Positions 51,657 through 60,329 are shown, counted from the first letter of the stretch. The stretch: DNA of 64,000 nt from Candidatus Polarisedimenticolia bacterium (GCA_036004685.1 DASYRE010000043.1:44597-108596), one strand, 5' to 3'. Translations and numbers: made by a program. The notes: generated by a model from the sequence alone, not told the origin.

Positions 51657-52424
51657 ATGGACGCTCCGCAGATCACTCTGGCCATCGCCGCCTCGATCGG
51701 CGGCGGGATGATGAACGCCATGGCGGGAGGAGGGACGCTTCTCACGTATCCCGCGCTCCTCTTCGCGGGAGAGTCGGCCATCATCGCCAACGCCACCTCC
51801 TCGGTCGCCCTCTGGCCGGGCGCCGCCGCGAGCCTCTACGGCTACCGCCGGGAAGTGAGAAGCCACGCCGGCTGGCTCAAGCTCCTCTTCCTGCCGAGCC
51901 TCCTCGGCGGGGCGATCGGGGCCGCTCTGCTCCTGCGGACGCCGTCCGCCGTTTTCGAGTGGATGTCTCCCTTCCTCGTCCTCTTCGCGACCACGCTCTT
52001 CATGATCCAGGGCGCGATCGCCCGCCGCCGGCAGGAAGCGCCGGGAGGGCTGAGAGCGAAACGGCTTCCGCTCGCCTGGGTGCTGCAGCTTGGAATCGGA
52101 ATCTACGGAGGGTACTTCGGGGCCGGCATCGGGATCCTGATGCTCGCGGTCCTCGGCTTCCTCGGACTCGGGGACATCCACGCGGCGAACGGCGTGAAGA
52201 ACTTCTTCGGGATGTGCATGAACGGCGTCGCGGCCGCCTGGTTCATCCTCCAGGGAGCGGTCGACTGGCCGGTCGCGCTGATGATGATCGCGGGGGCCAT
52301 CGGGGGAGGCTACGCCGGAGCGCGCTGGGCGCGCCGGATGGGACGGGGGCGGGCGCGCGCGGCCGTGGTGGTCATCGGCCTCGTGGTGACCGCGGCGCTC
52401 CTCTGGCGCCAGTTCGGAGGCTAG
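51657..52424 (+). CDS. TSUP family transporter (TauE/SafE-like)
   Basis: The 255-residue integral membrane protein has seven to eight hydrophobic helices. It carries the duplicated family signature: GGGMMNAMAGGGTLLTYPAL near the N-terminus and GGYFGAGIGILMLAVLGFLG in the second half. TSUP proteins export sulfite, sulfoacetate or related small anions; the specific substrate cannot be told. The ATG at 51657 is the natural start; no good ribosome site is close (GGGAGAGA is about 14 bases upstream). It is divergent from the Fpg-type gene and convergent with rocD, whose stop is 5 bp past its own. Confidence 0.87.
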   Translation: MDAPQITLAIAASIGGGMMNAMAGGGTLLTYPALLFAGESAIIANATSSVALWPGAAASLYGYRREVRSHAGWLKLLFLPSLLGGAIGAALLLRTPSAVFEWMSPFLVLFATTLFMIQGAIARRRQEAPGGLRAKRLPLAWVLQLGIGIYGGYFGAGIGILMLAVLGFLGLGDIHAANGVKNFFGMCMNGVAAAWFILQGAVDWPVALMMIAGAIGGGYAGARWARRMGRGRARAAVVVIGLVVTAALLWRQFGG

Positions 52425-52428
52425 GGCT

Positions 52429-53649
52429 TCAGCTCAGCTCGCGGAACACCTGCTCGACGCGCTCGCACGCCCATTCCAGATCGGTCCGGGTGATGACCAG
52501 CGGCGGCGCGAAGCGGATGGTGTTGGCGTGGGTCTCCTTGCAGAGCAGGCCCTTCTTCATCAGCGCCTCGCAGAAGCGCCGCGCCCCGCGCGCCTCCGGC
52601 ACGAGCTCCAGGCCGATCCAGAGTCCGCGGCCCCGGACCTCGCGGATTCGCGGGTCGCGGATCTGCCGCAGCCGGCCCAGAAACCATTCCCCCTGCTCCG
52701 CCGAGTTCTCGATCATCTTCTCCTCAAGGAGCACGTGGAGCGCCTCGCGCGCCACGGCTGCCGCCAGCGGATTCCCGCCGAAGGTCGAGCCGTGATCGCC
52801 CGGATTGAAGACCCCCATCACCTCGTCGTCGGCGAGGATCGCCGAGACGGGATAGAAACCGCCGGCGAGCGCCTTGCCGATGATCACGACGTCCGGCCGC
52901 ACCGCTTCGTGCTGGAACGCGAACAGCTTTCCGGTCCGTCCAAGACCCGACTGGATCTCATCGGCCACGAACAGGACGCGTTGCTTCCGGCAGAGATCCG
53001 CGATCCCGCGGAGGTATCCGGCGGGCGGGACGACGATGCCGCTTTCGCCCTGAATCGGCTCGACCAGGATGGCGACTACGTTCGGGTTCATGGCGGCGCG
53101 GATGGCTTCGAGATCGCCGTAGGGCAGCAGCGTGAAACCGGGGGTGAACGGACCGAAGCCGTCGCGGTACTGCTCGTCGTCCGAGAAGCCGACGATCGTC
53201 GTGGTCCGGCCGTGGAAGTTGCCCCGGAAGACCAGAATCTCCGCCTTGCCGTCCGGAACTCCTTTCACCTTGTATCCCCACTTGCGGGCCGCTTTGATCG
53301 CGGTCTCCACCGCTTCGGCCCCCGAGTTCATGGGGAGCATCCGCTTGTAGCCGGTAAGCTGGACGACCTGCCGGTAGAGCGCGCCGAGCTGGTCGTTGCG
53401 GAAGGCGCGCGAGGTCAGCGTCACCTTCTCCGACTGCTCCACCAGCGCCTTGCGTATCCGAGGGTGACAATGCCCCTGGTTGACGGCCGAATAGGCGGCG
53501 AGGAAATCGAGATACTTGTTCCCCTCGACGTCCCAGACCCAGACCCCCTGCCCCTTCTCGATGACGACGTCGAGCGGATGATAGTTGTGGGCTCCGTATT
53601 CCTCTTCGAGCTTGATGAAGTCTGCCGTGGCGGTCTTGGTCGTCGTCAT
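52429..53649 (-). CDS. rocD: Ornithine aminotransferase (ornithine--oxo-acid transaminase)
   Basis: The 406-residue class III aminotransferase starts at ATG 53649 with GAGAAGGA upstream. It contains [91 protein letters not shown] (PLP-ring Asp) and the Schiff-base lysine in IIGKALAGG, all in the form typical of RocD. It converts ornithine plus 2-oxoglutarate to glutamate semialdehyde and glutamate in arginine breakdown or proline synthesis. TAGAAT on the minus strand (53737-53732) is a likely -10. The open frame runs on upstream to 53901 but without conserved residues. No arginase or other arg gene is adjacent. Confidence 0.93.
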   Translation of the reverse strand: MTTTKTATADFIKLEEEYGAHNYHPLDVVIEKGQGVWVWDVEGNKYLDFLAAYSAVNQGHCHPRIRKALVEQSEKVTLTSRAFRNDQLGALYRQVVQLTGYKRMLPMNSGAEAVETAIKAARKWGYKVKGVPDGKAEILVFRGNFHGRTTTIVGFSDDEQYRDGFGPFTPGFTLLPYGDLEAIRAAMNPNVVAILVEPIQGESGIVVPPAGYLRGIADLCRKQRVLFVADEIQSGLGRTGKLFAFQHEAVRPDVVIIGKALAGGFYPVSAILADDEVMGVFNPGDHGSTFGGNPLAAAVAREALHVLLEEKMIENSAEQGEWFLGRLRQIRDPRIREVRGRGLWIGLELVPEARGARRFCEALMKKGLLCKETHANTIRFAPPLVITRTDLEWACERVEQVFRELS

Positions 53650-54040
53650 GGTCCTTCTCGGGCTCCTTGCTTGCATGTGGGTCTTGGGGTTTGGTCGCGC
53701 CGTCACGGAATGCCTCGGCACGTGGAGCGCTATTCTACATGAAGACGGGCCTTTTGTGCTGATGTCCCGCAGCGTGTTTCGGCCGTTCCCTCCCGTGGAT
53801 TCGCGCTCATCGGGCCTAAGATAACTCATCCAAATAATGATGAGACCCGGCCCAAAATCGGGCCGGGCCGCGCCGGAGTCGCAAGCCCGAGCAGCCGTCA
53901 ACTTACAGAATAATAATTAGTTGCGTGATTCGCCGGATCTGCGTTCGCGGGCTCCGTCTCGCCTCGAATTCGCTGGCCCGGCTCTTGCTGCTTGGTTGAG
54001 CTCAATCCAAGTAGATCAGTCGGCCTTGAGGGGGAACAGC
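53650..54040. other. Intergenic region with a perfect GC hairpin and AT-rich flanks
   Basis: Between rocD and the broken outer-membrane gene, CCCGGCCC-AAAATC-GGGCCGGG (53846-53867) is a perfect 8-bp stem. It is flanked by AT-rich patches (TAAGATAACTCATCC and GAATAATAATTAG). A minus-strand TAGAAT (53737-53732) may serve rocD. The hairpin may be a terminator for transcription from either side or a repeat element. GAGGGGGA just before 54041 is a strong ribosome site for the next gene. Confidence 0.45.
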
Positions 54041-55264
54041 ATGATGGGACGGGTCTTTCAGCGCCTCAACGCGCGCACCTTTCGGGTTCTCGGCCCGGCG
54101 GCCCTTGTCGCCCTGGCGGCGCTGCTTCCCGGCAAGCCGGCCTGGGCGCAGGGGTGAGTCCTCATCCGGAACAACGCGCCCGTGTTCGGCGCGTCCGAGT
54201 CGATCGCCTTCACTCCCCATGAATGGCAGCTCTCGCTGAACTATCGCGGGCTGCGCTCCAACGACCACTACAACGGCACCAAATTCCAGTACCAGCGCAA
54301 ATCGGCAGGCAACTTCGTCCTCAACACCCAGCAGCTCTACGATCTCGGCGCCTCGTACAACTTCACGCAGCGGTTCAGCGTCTTCGGCAGCCTGCCGATC
54401 GTCAACGCCACCTGGTCGATCCCGGAGCCGACGACGGCTCCGCTGGGACCGCGGCGCGAGCAGAACGCGAGCGGCATCGGCGACGCGAGCGCCATCGCCC
54501 GCTTCTGGCTTCTCAGCCCGTCGAAGCATCCGCGCGGGAACATCGCCGCCGGGATCGGGGTCAAGGCACCGACCGGCGATTACGACGCGGAGGACGAGTA
54601 CCCCAACATCAACGGGACCAACAACACCGTCAAGGCGGTCGATCAGTCGATTCAGCCGGGAGACGGAGGGTGGGGAATTCTCTTCGACCTCCAGGGCTAC
54701 AAGAGCCTGAAGCACGTCACGTTCTACGGATCGGGGACCTACCTCGCGAATCCGCGCGACACCAACGGGACGCCGTCGATCATCGTCGGGCTCGGATTCG
54801 GAGCCAATCCGGCGTTCGCGGGAATCATCGAGAACTCCGTTCCCGACCAATACGTCGCCCGCGTGGGGGCCGCTTTCCCGGTCGTGAAGGACCGGCTCAG
54901 CCTGAGCCTCGGCTTTCGAATTGAAGGACTGCCCCGGTACGACCTGTTCGGCGACAGCCACGGCTGGCGGCGGCCGGGCTACGAGACCTTCGTCGAGCCC
55001 GGAATCATCTATTCCACGAGCCGCTCGACCTGGTCGCTGTACGTGCCGAAGGGGCTGGTGCGCAATCGCCGGCCGAATCCTTACACCGGGAACCCCGGAG
55101 ACGCGACGTTCCCCGACTACATCGTCCTGGCGGGATATTCTTTCCGATTCGGGGGCGCTGCGCCCGGGCTGGATCGGACTCCGCCCACGCCCGTCCTCCC
55201 GGAGCCGCCGCGGCCCGATCTTCCCACCGGCCCCCCGACCCCCGGGTATTGCAGTGCAGATTAG
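54041..55264 (+). pseudogene. Outer-membrane beta-barrel protein interrupted by an in-frame TGA
   Basis: The ATG after GAGGGGGAACAGC opens a good signal peptide (VLGPAALVALAALLPGKPAWAQG) that stops at TGA (54155-54157). The same frame then runs uninterrupted from there to 55264, with VLIRNNAPVFGASESIAF and a mature part of about 365 residues built of amphipathic strands (HEWQLSLNYRGLRSN, RLSLSLGFRIEGLPRYD, FVEPGIIYSTSRSTWSLYVPKGL), closing with ILAGYSFRFGG-type strands and a proline-rich tail. So one base change (probably TGG to TGA) separates the signal from the barrel. No ribosome site supports a restart at GTG 54182. Function of the barrel is unknown. Confidence 0.78.
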
Positions 55265-55398
55265 GAGCATTCGCACCGCCGGGGTTTCACCGTCGGCGCT
55301 GTCGGCAAAGGCGGCAAGTCATGGCCATCGAGCGTCGAAGGAATTGACGATTTTGGGATGCTATAGGAGCGCCGCGTCTCTGAAATAACGTTCCAACC

Positions 55399-55504
55399 GA
55401 GGCCGTCGAGGCGCCCGGATGGCAAGGCGCGCCCGAGCGTCGCGTACCCAAAGCGGTACGCCAGCGAGGTCGCAACGCCGCCAGCCGGGATGGCTCGACG
55501 GCCG
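55399..55504 (+). repeat. Interspersed repeat, copy B
   Basis: This is the second copy of the 106-base element, in the opposite orientation to copy A (5284-5389), 50 kb away. Ungapped identity is about 85%. The surrounding gap (55265-55533) has no credible gene. The copy again sits just past the 3' end of an operon and just before the stop of a minus-strand gene, the same context as copy A next to yjbQ. Confidence 0.8.
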
Positions 55505-55533
55505 GATGTGACGGAATTTCAGGGACGAGACGC

Positions 55534-56103
55534 CTAAGCGGGCATCGCGAACTTGATCTCGGGCGATTCCTTCTCGGCGGGGGCGACTTTGTACATCTCC
55601 CGCTGCGTCATGGAAAGCGTTCCCGCCAGGAAGACGTAAGGCACCTGCTGGATGCGCGCGTTGTTGATGGTCACCGACTCGTTGTAGAACTCGCGGCGAT
55701 CGGCGATCTCGTTCTCCAGCGCGCTGACGCGCTGCTGGAGCTGGGTGAAATTCTGGTTCGCCTTGAGGTCGGGGTAGGCCTCCGCCAGGGCGAAGAGGCT
55801 CTTCAGCGCGCCCCCCATCTCGGCGCCGGCCTGAGCCATGTCGGCGGGGCCCTTCGCCTGCAGGAAGCGGCTGCGCGCCTCGATCACCTTCTCCAGCGTC
55901 CCGCGCTCGTACTGCATGTACCCCTCGCACACCTTCACCAGCTTCGGGATCTCGTCGTAGCGCTGCTTCTCCAACACCTCGATGTTGGCCCACGACTTGT
56001 CGACGTTCACTTTGATCTGCACGAGCTGGTTGTAAATGCCGATGAGATAGCCGACCGCGATCACCGTCAAGACCACGAGCCCGATCAGCACGACGATCCC
56101 CAT
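55534..56103 (-). CDS. lemA: LemA family membrane protein
   Basis: The 189-residue protein has one N-terminal membrane helix (MGIVVLIGLVVLTVIAVGYLIG) and the long-helix LemA domain: YNQLVQIKVNVDKSWANIEVLEKQRYDEIPKLV, ALAEAYPDLKANQNF, and ENEIADRREFYNESVTINN. LemA proteins are found across bacteria and are thought to have an extracytoplasmic helical bundle; the function is unclear. GGAGGAGACG precedes the ATG. It follows a GIDE-domain gene by 10 bp on the same strand, a pairing seen in other genomes. The interspersed repeat copy B lies just after its stop. Confidence 0.92.
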   Translation of the reverse strand: MGIVVLIGLVVLTVIAVGYLIGIYNQLVQIKVNVDKSWANIEVLEKQRYDEIPKLVKVCEGYMQYERGTLEKVIEARSRFLQAKGPADMAQAGAEMGGALKSLFALAEAYPDLKANQNFTQLQQRVSALENEIADRREFYNESVTINNARIQQVPYVFLAGTLSMTQREMYKVAPAEKESPEIKFAMPA

Positions 56104-56113
56104 CGTCTCCTCC

Positions 56114-57124
56114 CTATCCGAAAAGTGAAGCCCACGGGAAGGTCCAGCCTCCCGGCAAGACCCCGAAACGGCCCAGAAGCGACGTCATCATCGCCAGCGC
56201 GCCGGCGCCGCCGAGCCCGATGCATCCGAACGCCTTCCAACCGAGCAGCCGGGCGATGCTCCTCTCGTCGCGATCCGAGATCACGAACGTCGACTCGGTC
56301 TCTCCCACTCCCACCACCAGGCTCGCTTGCGGCTCCGCCGCCGCTCTTCCCGCCTCCTCCTGGAGCAGCTCCTGCCTCACGACCGCGACCGCTCCCGCCC
56401 ATTCCTGCTCGTCCAGCGTCCCGTTGGCGTCGAGATCGAAGCGCTTCACGGCGCCGGGATCCCGCTTGACCTGGCGGAGTCTCTCGCTCAGGGCGGCGCG
56501 CCGATCCTCGAGCAGGTCCCGCTGCTTCGACACCGTGCCGAGGACGTAGACACCGTCGCGCGGATCGATGCGCCACTCGGAATAGCGCTTGCGCCTGCCG
56601 AACCACCCTTCGGCGCGGTCGATTCTCTGATAGTCGCGTTGCAGGATGACGTCGGCGCCTTCCGGGTTGACGAGGATCCTGCCCGTCGGGTCCTCGACCT
56701 GGAACGGGACGTTCGATTTCCCCTGGTCGACCGTCACCCACTCCTTGCCCCCCTTGCTGCGCTGCCGCTCCTCCTCCACCAGGTACCGGAAGTAATGGCA
56801 GCGGGCTCCCGACAGCGGGGCCGCCAAAGCCGCCTCCCGGGGAGCGCTCCCTTTGATCTCGGAGAGGCCCATGGCAACCGACCGGATGGGCGACGACGGC
56901 ACGTTTTCGATCATGTTCTTCTTGCGCAGCTGGCGGAAGCCGTAGCGCACGAGGAAACCCGCGCCCACCGCCGCGGCGAGGTCCAGAATCCAGGAGGCGC
57001 TCACTCCCGGTCCCGAGGAGAAAATCCGGCTTCCAGCCACCACGGCAAAGATGATCGCCATGACAATCGAGACCAGTCGCTTGCCGGGCTGGCTGAAGCC
57101 GCCGACGTCCCAGGTGACCCGCAT
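56114..57124 (-). CDS. GIDE (MULAN-like) domain membrane protein with EF-hand-like loop
   Basis: The 336-residue protein has two N-terminal membrane helices (about 18-33 and 44-62) and one near the C-terminus (about 295-318). Between them lies the GIDE domain: VAMGLSEIKGSAPR, ARCHYFRYLVEEE, FQVEDPTGRILVNPEGAD, WRIDPRDGVYVLGTVSK. A DLDANGTLDEQEW segment (about 228-240) has the D-x-D-x-N-G-x-L-D-x-x-E spacing of a calcium EF-hand, unusual in this family. GIDE domains are best known from mitochondrial E3 ligase MULAN; bacterial versions pair with LemA, as here (10 bp). TTGCGA-16-TATATT lies upstream on the minus strand (57179-57152). Confidence 0.8.
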   Translation of the reverse strand: MRVTWDVGGFSQPGKRLVSIVMAIIFAVVAGSRIFSSGPGVSASWILDLAAAVGAGFLVRYGFRQLRKKNMIENVPSSPIRSVAMGLSEIKGSAPREAALAAPLSGARCHYFRYLVEEERQRSKGGKEWVTVDQGKSNVPFQVEDPTGRILVNPEGADVILQRDYQRIDRAEGWFGRRKRYSEWRIDPRDGVYVLGTVSKQRDLLEDRRAALSERLRQVKRDPGAVKRFDLDANGTLDEQEWAGAVAVVRQELLQEEAGRAAAEPQASLVVGVGETESTFVISDRDERSIARLLGWKAFGCIGLGGAGALAMMTSLLGRFGVLPGGWTFPWASLFG

Positions 57125-57181
57125 GGTCTTTTCACCGTCCTCCAGTCCGCAAATATAACGCCGCGCGGGGGTTTCGCAACC

Positions 57182-58690
57182 TCACCTCCCCTTCCCGCGC
57201 CCGGAATTCCCGCCGGCCCGGCCGGTGCCGGCGCCGCCGGCAAGCTCCCCCGCCGGCAGGAGCAGCCGCTGCGCCCCCGCGAGCGCCTCCTCCAGGGTTC
57301 CCACGCGGCCGTCGAGCTGCATCTCGTAGACCGCCCGGGTGATCTCTCCGATGCGCGGCCCCGGGGCGAGCCCCATCGCGAGCAGATGCCTTCCCATCAG
57401 GATCGGCGCCGGAGGCTTCACCTCGACGCCCAGCGATCGGACGCGCTCCCGGAACCATTCCTGGGCATCGGTTTCGAACTCTCCCGTGCGGCCGAGGCAA
57501 TCGGCCCGGGAGACGCGATACAGAAGGTCGGGCTCCAGCTTCCGGGAGAGGCGGCGGAACGCCCCGTCCCCGACGTGATCCCGGTTCTTGAAGAAATGGC
57601 TCGGCGTGAGGTGGTGCGCGACGAGCTGCACCACCTGCTCGCGCAGATCGTAGCCTCCGAGCGTATGAAGGTTGAGCCGGTCCAGGAAGGAGCGCGTCGG
57701 CGCGACGCCCGCGTCCTCATGATCCATGGAGCGGATCCGGCCGTCGATCACCGCCGTCGTGAGGGGCTTGCCGAAGTCATGACAAAGAAGCGCGAGCATC
57801 ACCGTCAGGCGCCTCTCCCGATCGAGACCCTCCGTCTCCTCCCGGCCCCGATCCAGGCAGAGGAGGGTGTGGGTCCAGACGTCGCCCTCCGGGTGCCACT
57901 CCGGCTCCTGCGGGCAGCCCTTCAGCACCGCCACCTCCGGAAACAGCTGGTCCACGACTCCGAGCCGATCGGCCCATTCCATGCCGCGCGACGGCCGGCG
58001 CGCCTTGAGAAGCAGCTTCTCCAACTCGCCCCAGATCCTCTCGGCGGGGAGATCGGAAAGCTCGATCGAGCGGCAAAGCGCGACCGTGCCGGGATCGATC
58101 TCGAACTCCAGCCGGGCGGCGAGCTGGACCGCGCGCAGGACCCTGAGGCTGTCCTCCGCGAAGGTGGCGGGGTCGACGGCCCGCAGGACCCTCGCCTTCA
58201 GGTCGGCTTGCCCGCCCCAGGGGTCGAGCAGCGCGCCGGAGAGAGGGTCGAAGAGCATGGCGTTCACGGTGAAATCACGGCGCCGCGACGCCTCCCACTG
58301 CGAGAGATCGGGGTCTCCCGTCACGGCGAAGCCCCGGTGGCCTGCGGCCACCTTGCTGTCGCGGCGCGGCAGGCTCACGTCGAAAACGGGGATCGTGGCT
58401 CCCGCGGCGCCGCCCTCGTCCCGGGCTTCCGGCACGACTTTGAAGACGGCGAAGGACTCTCCGACCAGATTGACTCGGCCGAAGCGCTGGAGGAGCGCCG
58501 CGAGCCGCTCGGCCGGCAGGCCGTAGACCTCGACGTCGATCTCCTGCTGCTCCGGATAGCCGTCGAGGCCTTCCAGGCGCAGCCTCGCGAGATCGCGGAC
58601 CCATCCTCCGACGAGGTAGGCGCTGCCGCCCGCCTCCTTCAGGGCGGCGGCGAGGGCCGTCACGCGGGAATCCAGGGTGGCGGAACTCAT
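57182..58690 (-). CDS. cca: CCA tRNA nucleotidyltransferase / poly(A) polymerase family with HD domain
   Basis: The 502-residue protein opens with the class II nucleotidyltransferase head: AYLVGGWVRDLA and EIDVEVYGL (catalytic carboxylates), RRRDFTVNAMLFD, and DSLRVLRAVQLAARLEFEI. An HD phosphohydrolase domain follows with WTHTLLCLD and LLCHDFGKP (His-Asp metal site), HEDAGV and HHLTPSHF. It adds the 3' CCA to tRNAs; an HD domain may act on cyclic phosphate ends. The C-terminus is a Gly/Arg tail. TATAAT lies seven bases before the ATG, so the mRNA may be leaderless, and no ribosome site is seen. It may be one of two split-specificity enzymes; that cannot be judged here. Confidence 0.9.
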   Translation of the reverse strand: MSSATLDSRVTALAAALKEAGGSAYLVGGWVRDLARLRLEGLDGYPEQQEIDVEVYGLPAERLAALLQRFGRVNLVGESFAVFKVVPEARDEGGAAGATIPVFDVSLPRRDSKVAAGHRGFAVTGDPDLSQWEASRRRDFTVNAMLFDPLSGALLDPWGGQADLKARVLRAVDPATFAEDSLRVLRAVQLAARLEFEIDPGTVALCRSIELSDLPAERIWGELEKLLLKARRPSRGMEWADRLGVVDQLFPEVAVLKGCPQEPEWHPEGDVWTHTLLCLDRGREETEGLDRERRLTVMLALLCHDFGKPLTTAVIDGRIRSMDHEDAGVAPTRSFLDRLNLHTLGGYDLREQVVQLVAHHLTPSHFFKNRDHVGDGAFRRLSRKLEPDLLYRVSRADCLGRTGEFETDAQEWFRERVRSLGVEVKPPAPILMGRHLLAMGLAPGPRIGEITRAVYEMQLDGRVGTLEEALAGAQRLLLPAGELAGGAGTGRAGGNSGRGKGR

Positions 58691-58697
58691 GGCCCGG

Positions 58698-58703
58698 ATT
58701 ATA
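58698..58703 (-). promoter_or_regulatory. TATAAT -10 box seven bases before cca
   Basis: On the minus strand a perfect TATAAT is followed by CCGGGCC and the ATG at 58690. As at 1909, 17052 and 40491, this places the transcription start at the initiation codon. No -35 hexamer is visible. Confidence 0.55.
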
Positions 58704-58742
58704 CAAGCTCGACCGGCCCAGACCGGGCCCGGAGAGCCGGAT

Positions 58743-58798
58743 TTGACCCTCCGGCGTCCCTCATCTAAAGTAATGGCGCCTGCGACCGCTCGTATAAA
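58743..58798 (+). promoter_or_regulatory. Candidate promoters of the exported cyclophilin gene
   Basis: TTGACC (58743-58748) and TAAAGT (58766-58771) are 17 bases apart. A second box, TATAAA (58793-58798), lies closer to the start. Either would give a short leader to the ATG at 58822. Confidence 0.45.
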
Positions 58799-58821
58799 AT
58801 TTCCTCTCCATGGAGACGGTG

Positions 58822-59535
58822 ATGCGAATCGTGAAGTTCCTTGCCCTGGGCGCCTGCTTCGCCATTTTCCTCGTTTCGGCCGGCGCTCCGGCTCTGGCGG
58901 CCAACCCGAAGCTGATGAACCCCTCGGCCCTCAATGAAAAGGCTCCCGAGACCTTCAAAGCGAAGTTCGTCACCTCGAAAGGCGATTTCGTCGTCGAAGT
59001 CACGCGCGCCTGGGCGCCGAACGGCGCCGACCGCTTCTACAACCTCGTGAAGAACGGCTACTACGACCAGGCCCGTTTCTTCCGGGTGATCTCGGGATTC
59101 ATGGTCCAGTTCGGGATCAACGGCGATGCGGCGCTCAACCAGGTCTGGCGCGAGGCGAGGATTCCCGACGATCCGGTGGCCCAGAGCAACAAGCGCGGAT
59201 ACGTCACCTTTGCCACGGCCGGCCCCGGGACGCGAACCACCCAGGTCTTCATCAACTACAACGACCGCAACGCGATGCTGGACGGACAGGGCTTCGCCCC
59301 CTTCGGCCTGGTGACCGAGGGGATGGAGGTCGTCGACAAGCTCTACGCCGATTACGGCGAGGGAGCGCCCCAGGGCCGAGGACCGGACCAGGGCCGCTCC
59401 CAGACCGAAGGAAACTCCTACCTGACAAAGTCTTTCCCGAATCTGGATTACATCAAGTCCGCCACGATCCAGAAATCTGAGGCTAAGCCGAAGGCTACGG
59501 TCCCGAAATCGGGAGACTCCTCTTCACCGAAGTGA
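58822..59535 (+). CDS. Exported cyclophilin-type peptidyl-prolyl isomerase
   Basis: The ATG at 58822 has GGAG six bases upstream and begins directly with the signal peptide (MRIVKFLALGACFAIFLVSAG); the ATG at 58810 adds only four residues. The 237-residue protein has the cyclophilin fold: FVTSKGDFVVEVTRAWAPNGADRFYNLVKNGYYD, RFFRVISGFMVQFGI, and FINYNDRNAMLDGQGFAPFG. Key residues for isomerase activity are in FFRVISGFMVQFG (the catalytic Arg) and QVFINYND. A Lys/Pro/Ser tail ends the protein. It should assist folding in the periplasm. A second, cytoplasmic cyclophilin gene follows about 285 bp downstream. Confidence 0.88.
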   Translation: MRIVKFLALGACFAIFLVSAGAPALAANPKLMNPSALNEKAPETFKAKFVTSKGDFVVEVTRAWAPNGADRFYNLVKNGYYDQARFFRVISGFMVQFGINGDAALNQVWREARIPDDPVAQSNKRGYVTFATAGPGTRTTQVFINYNDRNAMLDGQGFAPFGLVTEGMEVVDKLYADYGEGAPQGRGPDQGRSQTEGNSYLTKSFPNLDYIKSATIQKSEAKPKATVPKSGDSSSPK

Positions 59536-59819
59536 ATTGCCCTTGGACCCGACATTCGGATTCTCCACTTCCCTCAAAGTAGATTGCCCTTGGACCCGAC
59601 GGGCGTAGAAACCACGCCCGCGGGTCAAAGGCAGTCGGCTCCGGCCGCGCGAACTTAAGCCAGTATCCGCGGCCCGCGTCGCCTGGGATTTGTCTCTTAC
59701 GATCTGCAGGTCACAACCCCTGGAGGCTCCGGCAGTTGACCGGGACCCCGGCGGATCCGCCCTGTACACCTGGGGGGACCTTGCTATATCATCTTTTCTC
59801 ACGTCCAGGAGAGGAATAC
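59536..59819. repeat. Direct repeat and long hairpin between two cyclophilin genes
   Basis: ATTGCCCTTGGACCCGAC occurs at 59536-59553 and 59583-59600. The second copy runs into a 13-bp stem: GACCCG-A-CGGGCGT pairs with ACGCCCG-CGGGTC around a 7-base loop (59593-59626). TTGGACCCG is shared with the hairpins at 5218-5267. The stem could end transcription of the first cyclophilin gene. Further on, TGCTATATC (59783-59790) may be the -10 for the next gene. No coding region is seen. Confidence 0.55.
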
Positions 59820-60329
59820 ATGGAAACCACGCCCGGGAAGTCGATCGCCACGATCCAGACCAGCATGGGAACCGTCACGTTCGAGCCCCTTCCGGAGCTC
59901 GCTCCGGAGCACGTGAAGAACTTCCTGGAGCTGGCCCAAAACGGCTTCTACGACGGCACGAAGTTTCATCGCGTCATCCCCGGCTTCATGATCCAGGGAG
60001 GCGATCCGAACACCCGGACCGACAACGTCTCCGCGTGGGGAACTGGAAGCGGCCCGCGGCGCATCAAGGCGGAATTCAGCCATTCCGACAAGGCCAGCCA
60101 CGTCCGCGGTATGGTCTCCATGGCCCGAAGCACCGATCCCAACTCCGCCTCCTGTCAGTTCTTCATCGTGCAGAAGGACTCCAAATTCCTGGACAACCAG
60201 TACTCGATCTTCGGCCGGGTCCTGACGGGCTTGGAGGTGGTCGACGCCATCGCCAACACGCCGCGGGACGCGAGCGACCGGCCGCTCAAGCCGGTGACCA
60301 TCGATCGCGTCACCGTCTCGAGCCGCTAG
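59820..60329 (+). CDS. Cytoplasmic cyclophilin-type peptidyl-prolyl isomerase
   Basis: The 169-residue protein starts at an ATG preceded by AGGAGAGGAATAC and has no signal peptide. It is a typical bacterial cyclophilin: MGTVTFEPLPELAPEHVKNFLELAQNGFYDGTKFHRVIPGFMIQGGDP (the catalytic Arg in FHRVIPGF), RGMVSMARSTDPNSASCQFFI, and LDNQYSIFGRVLTGLEVVD. It catalyses cis-trans isomerisation of prolyl bonds in the cytoplasm. The dCMP deaminase gene follows 23 bp later on the same strand, so the two may share a transcript. Confidence 0.93.
   Translation: METTPGKSIATIQTSMGTVTFEPLPELAPEHVKNFLELAQNGFYDGTKFHRVIPGFMIQGGDPNTRTDNVSAWGTGSGPRRIKAEFSHSDKASHVRGMVSMARSTDPNSASCQFFIVQKDSKFLDNQYSIFGRVLTGLEVVDAIANTPRDASDRPLKPVTIDRVTVSSR

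Noticed and set aside
54155..54157. Selenocysteine recoding of the TGA
   Set aside because: No SECIS-like hairpin is apparent directly downstream, no Sec genes are in the window, and a Trp-to-stop change is simpler.
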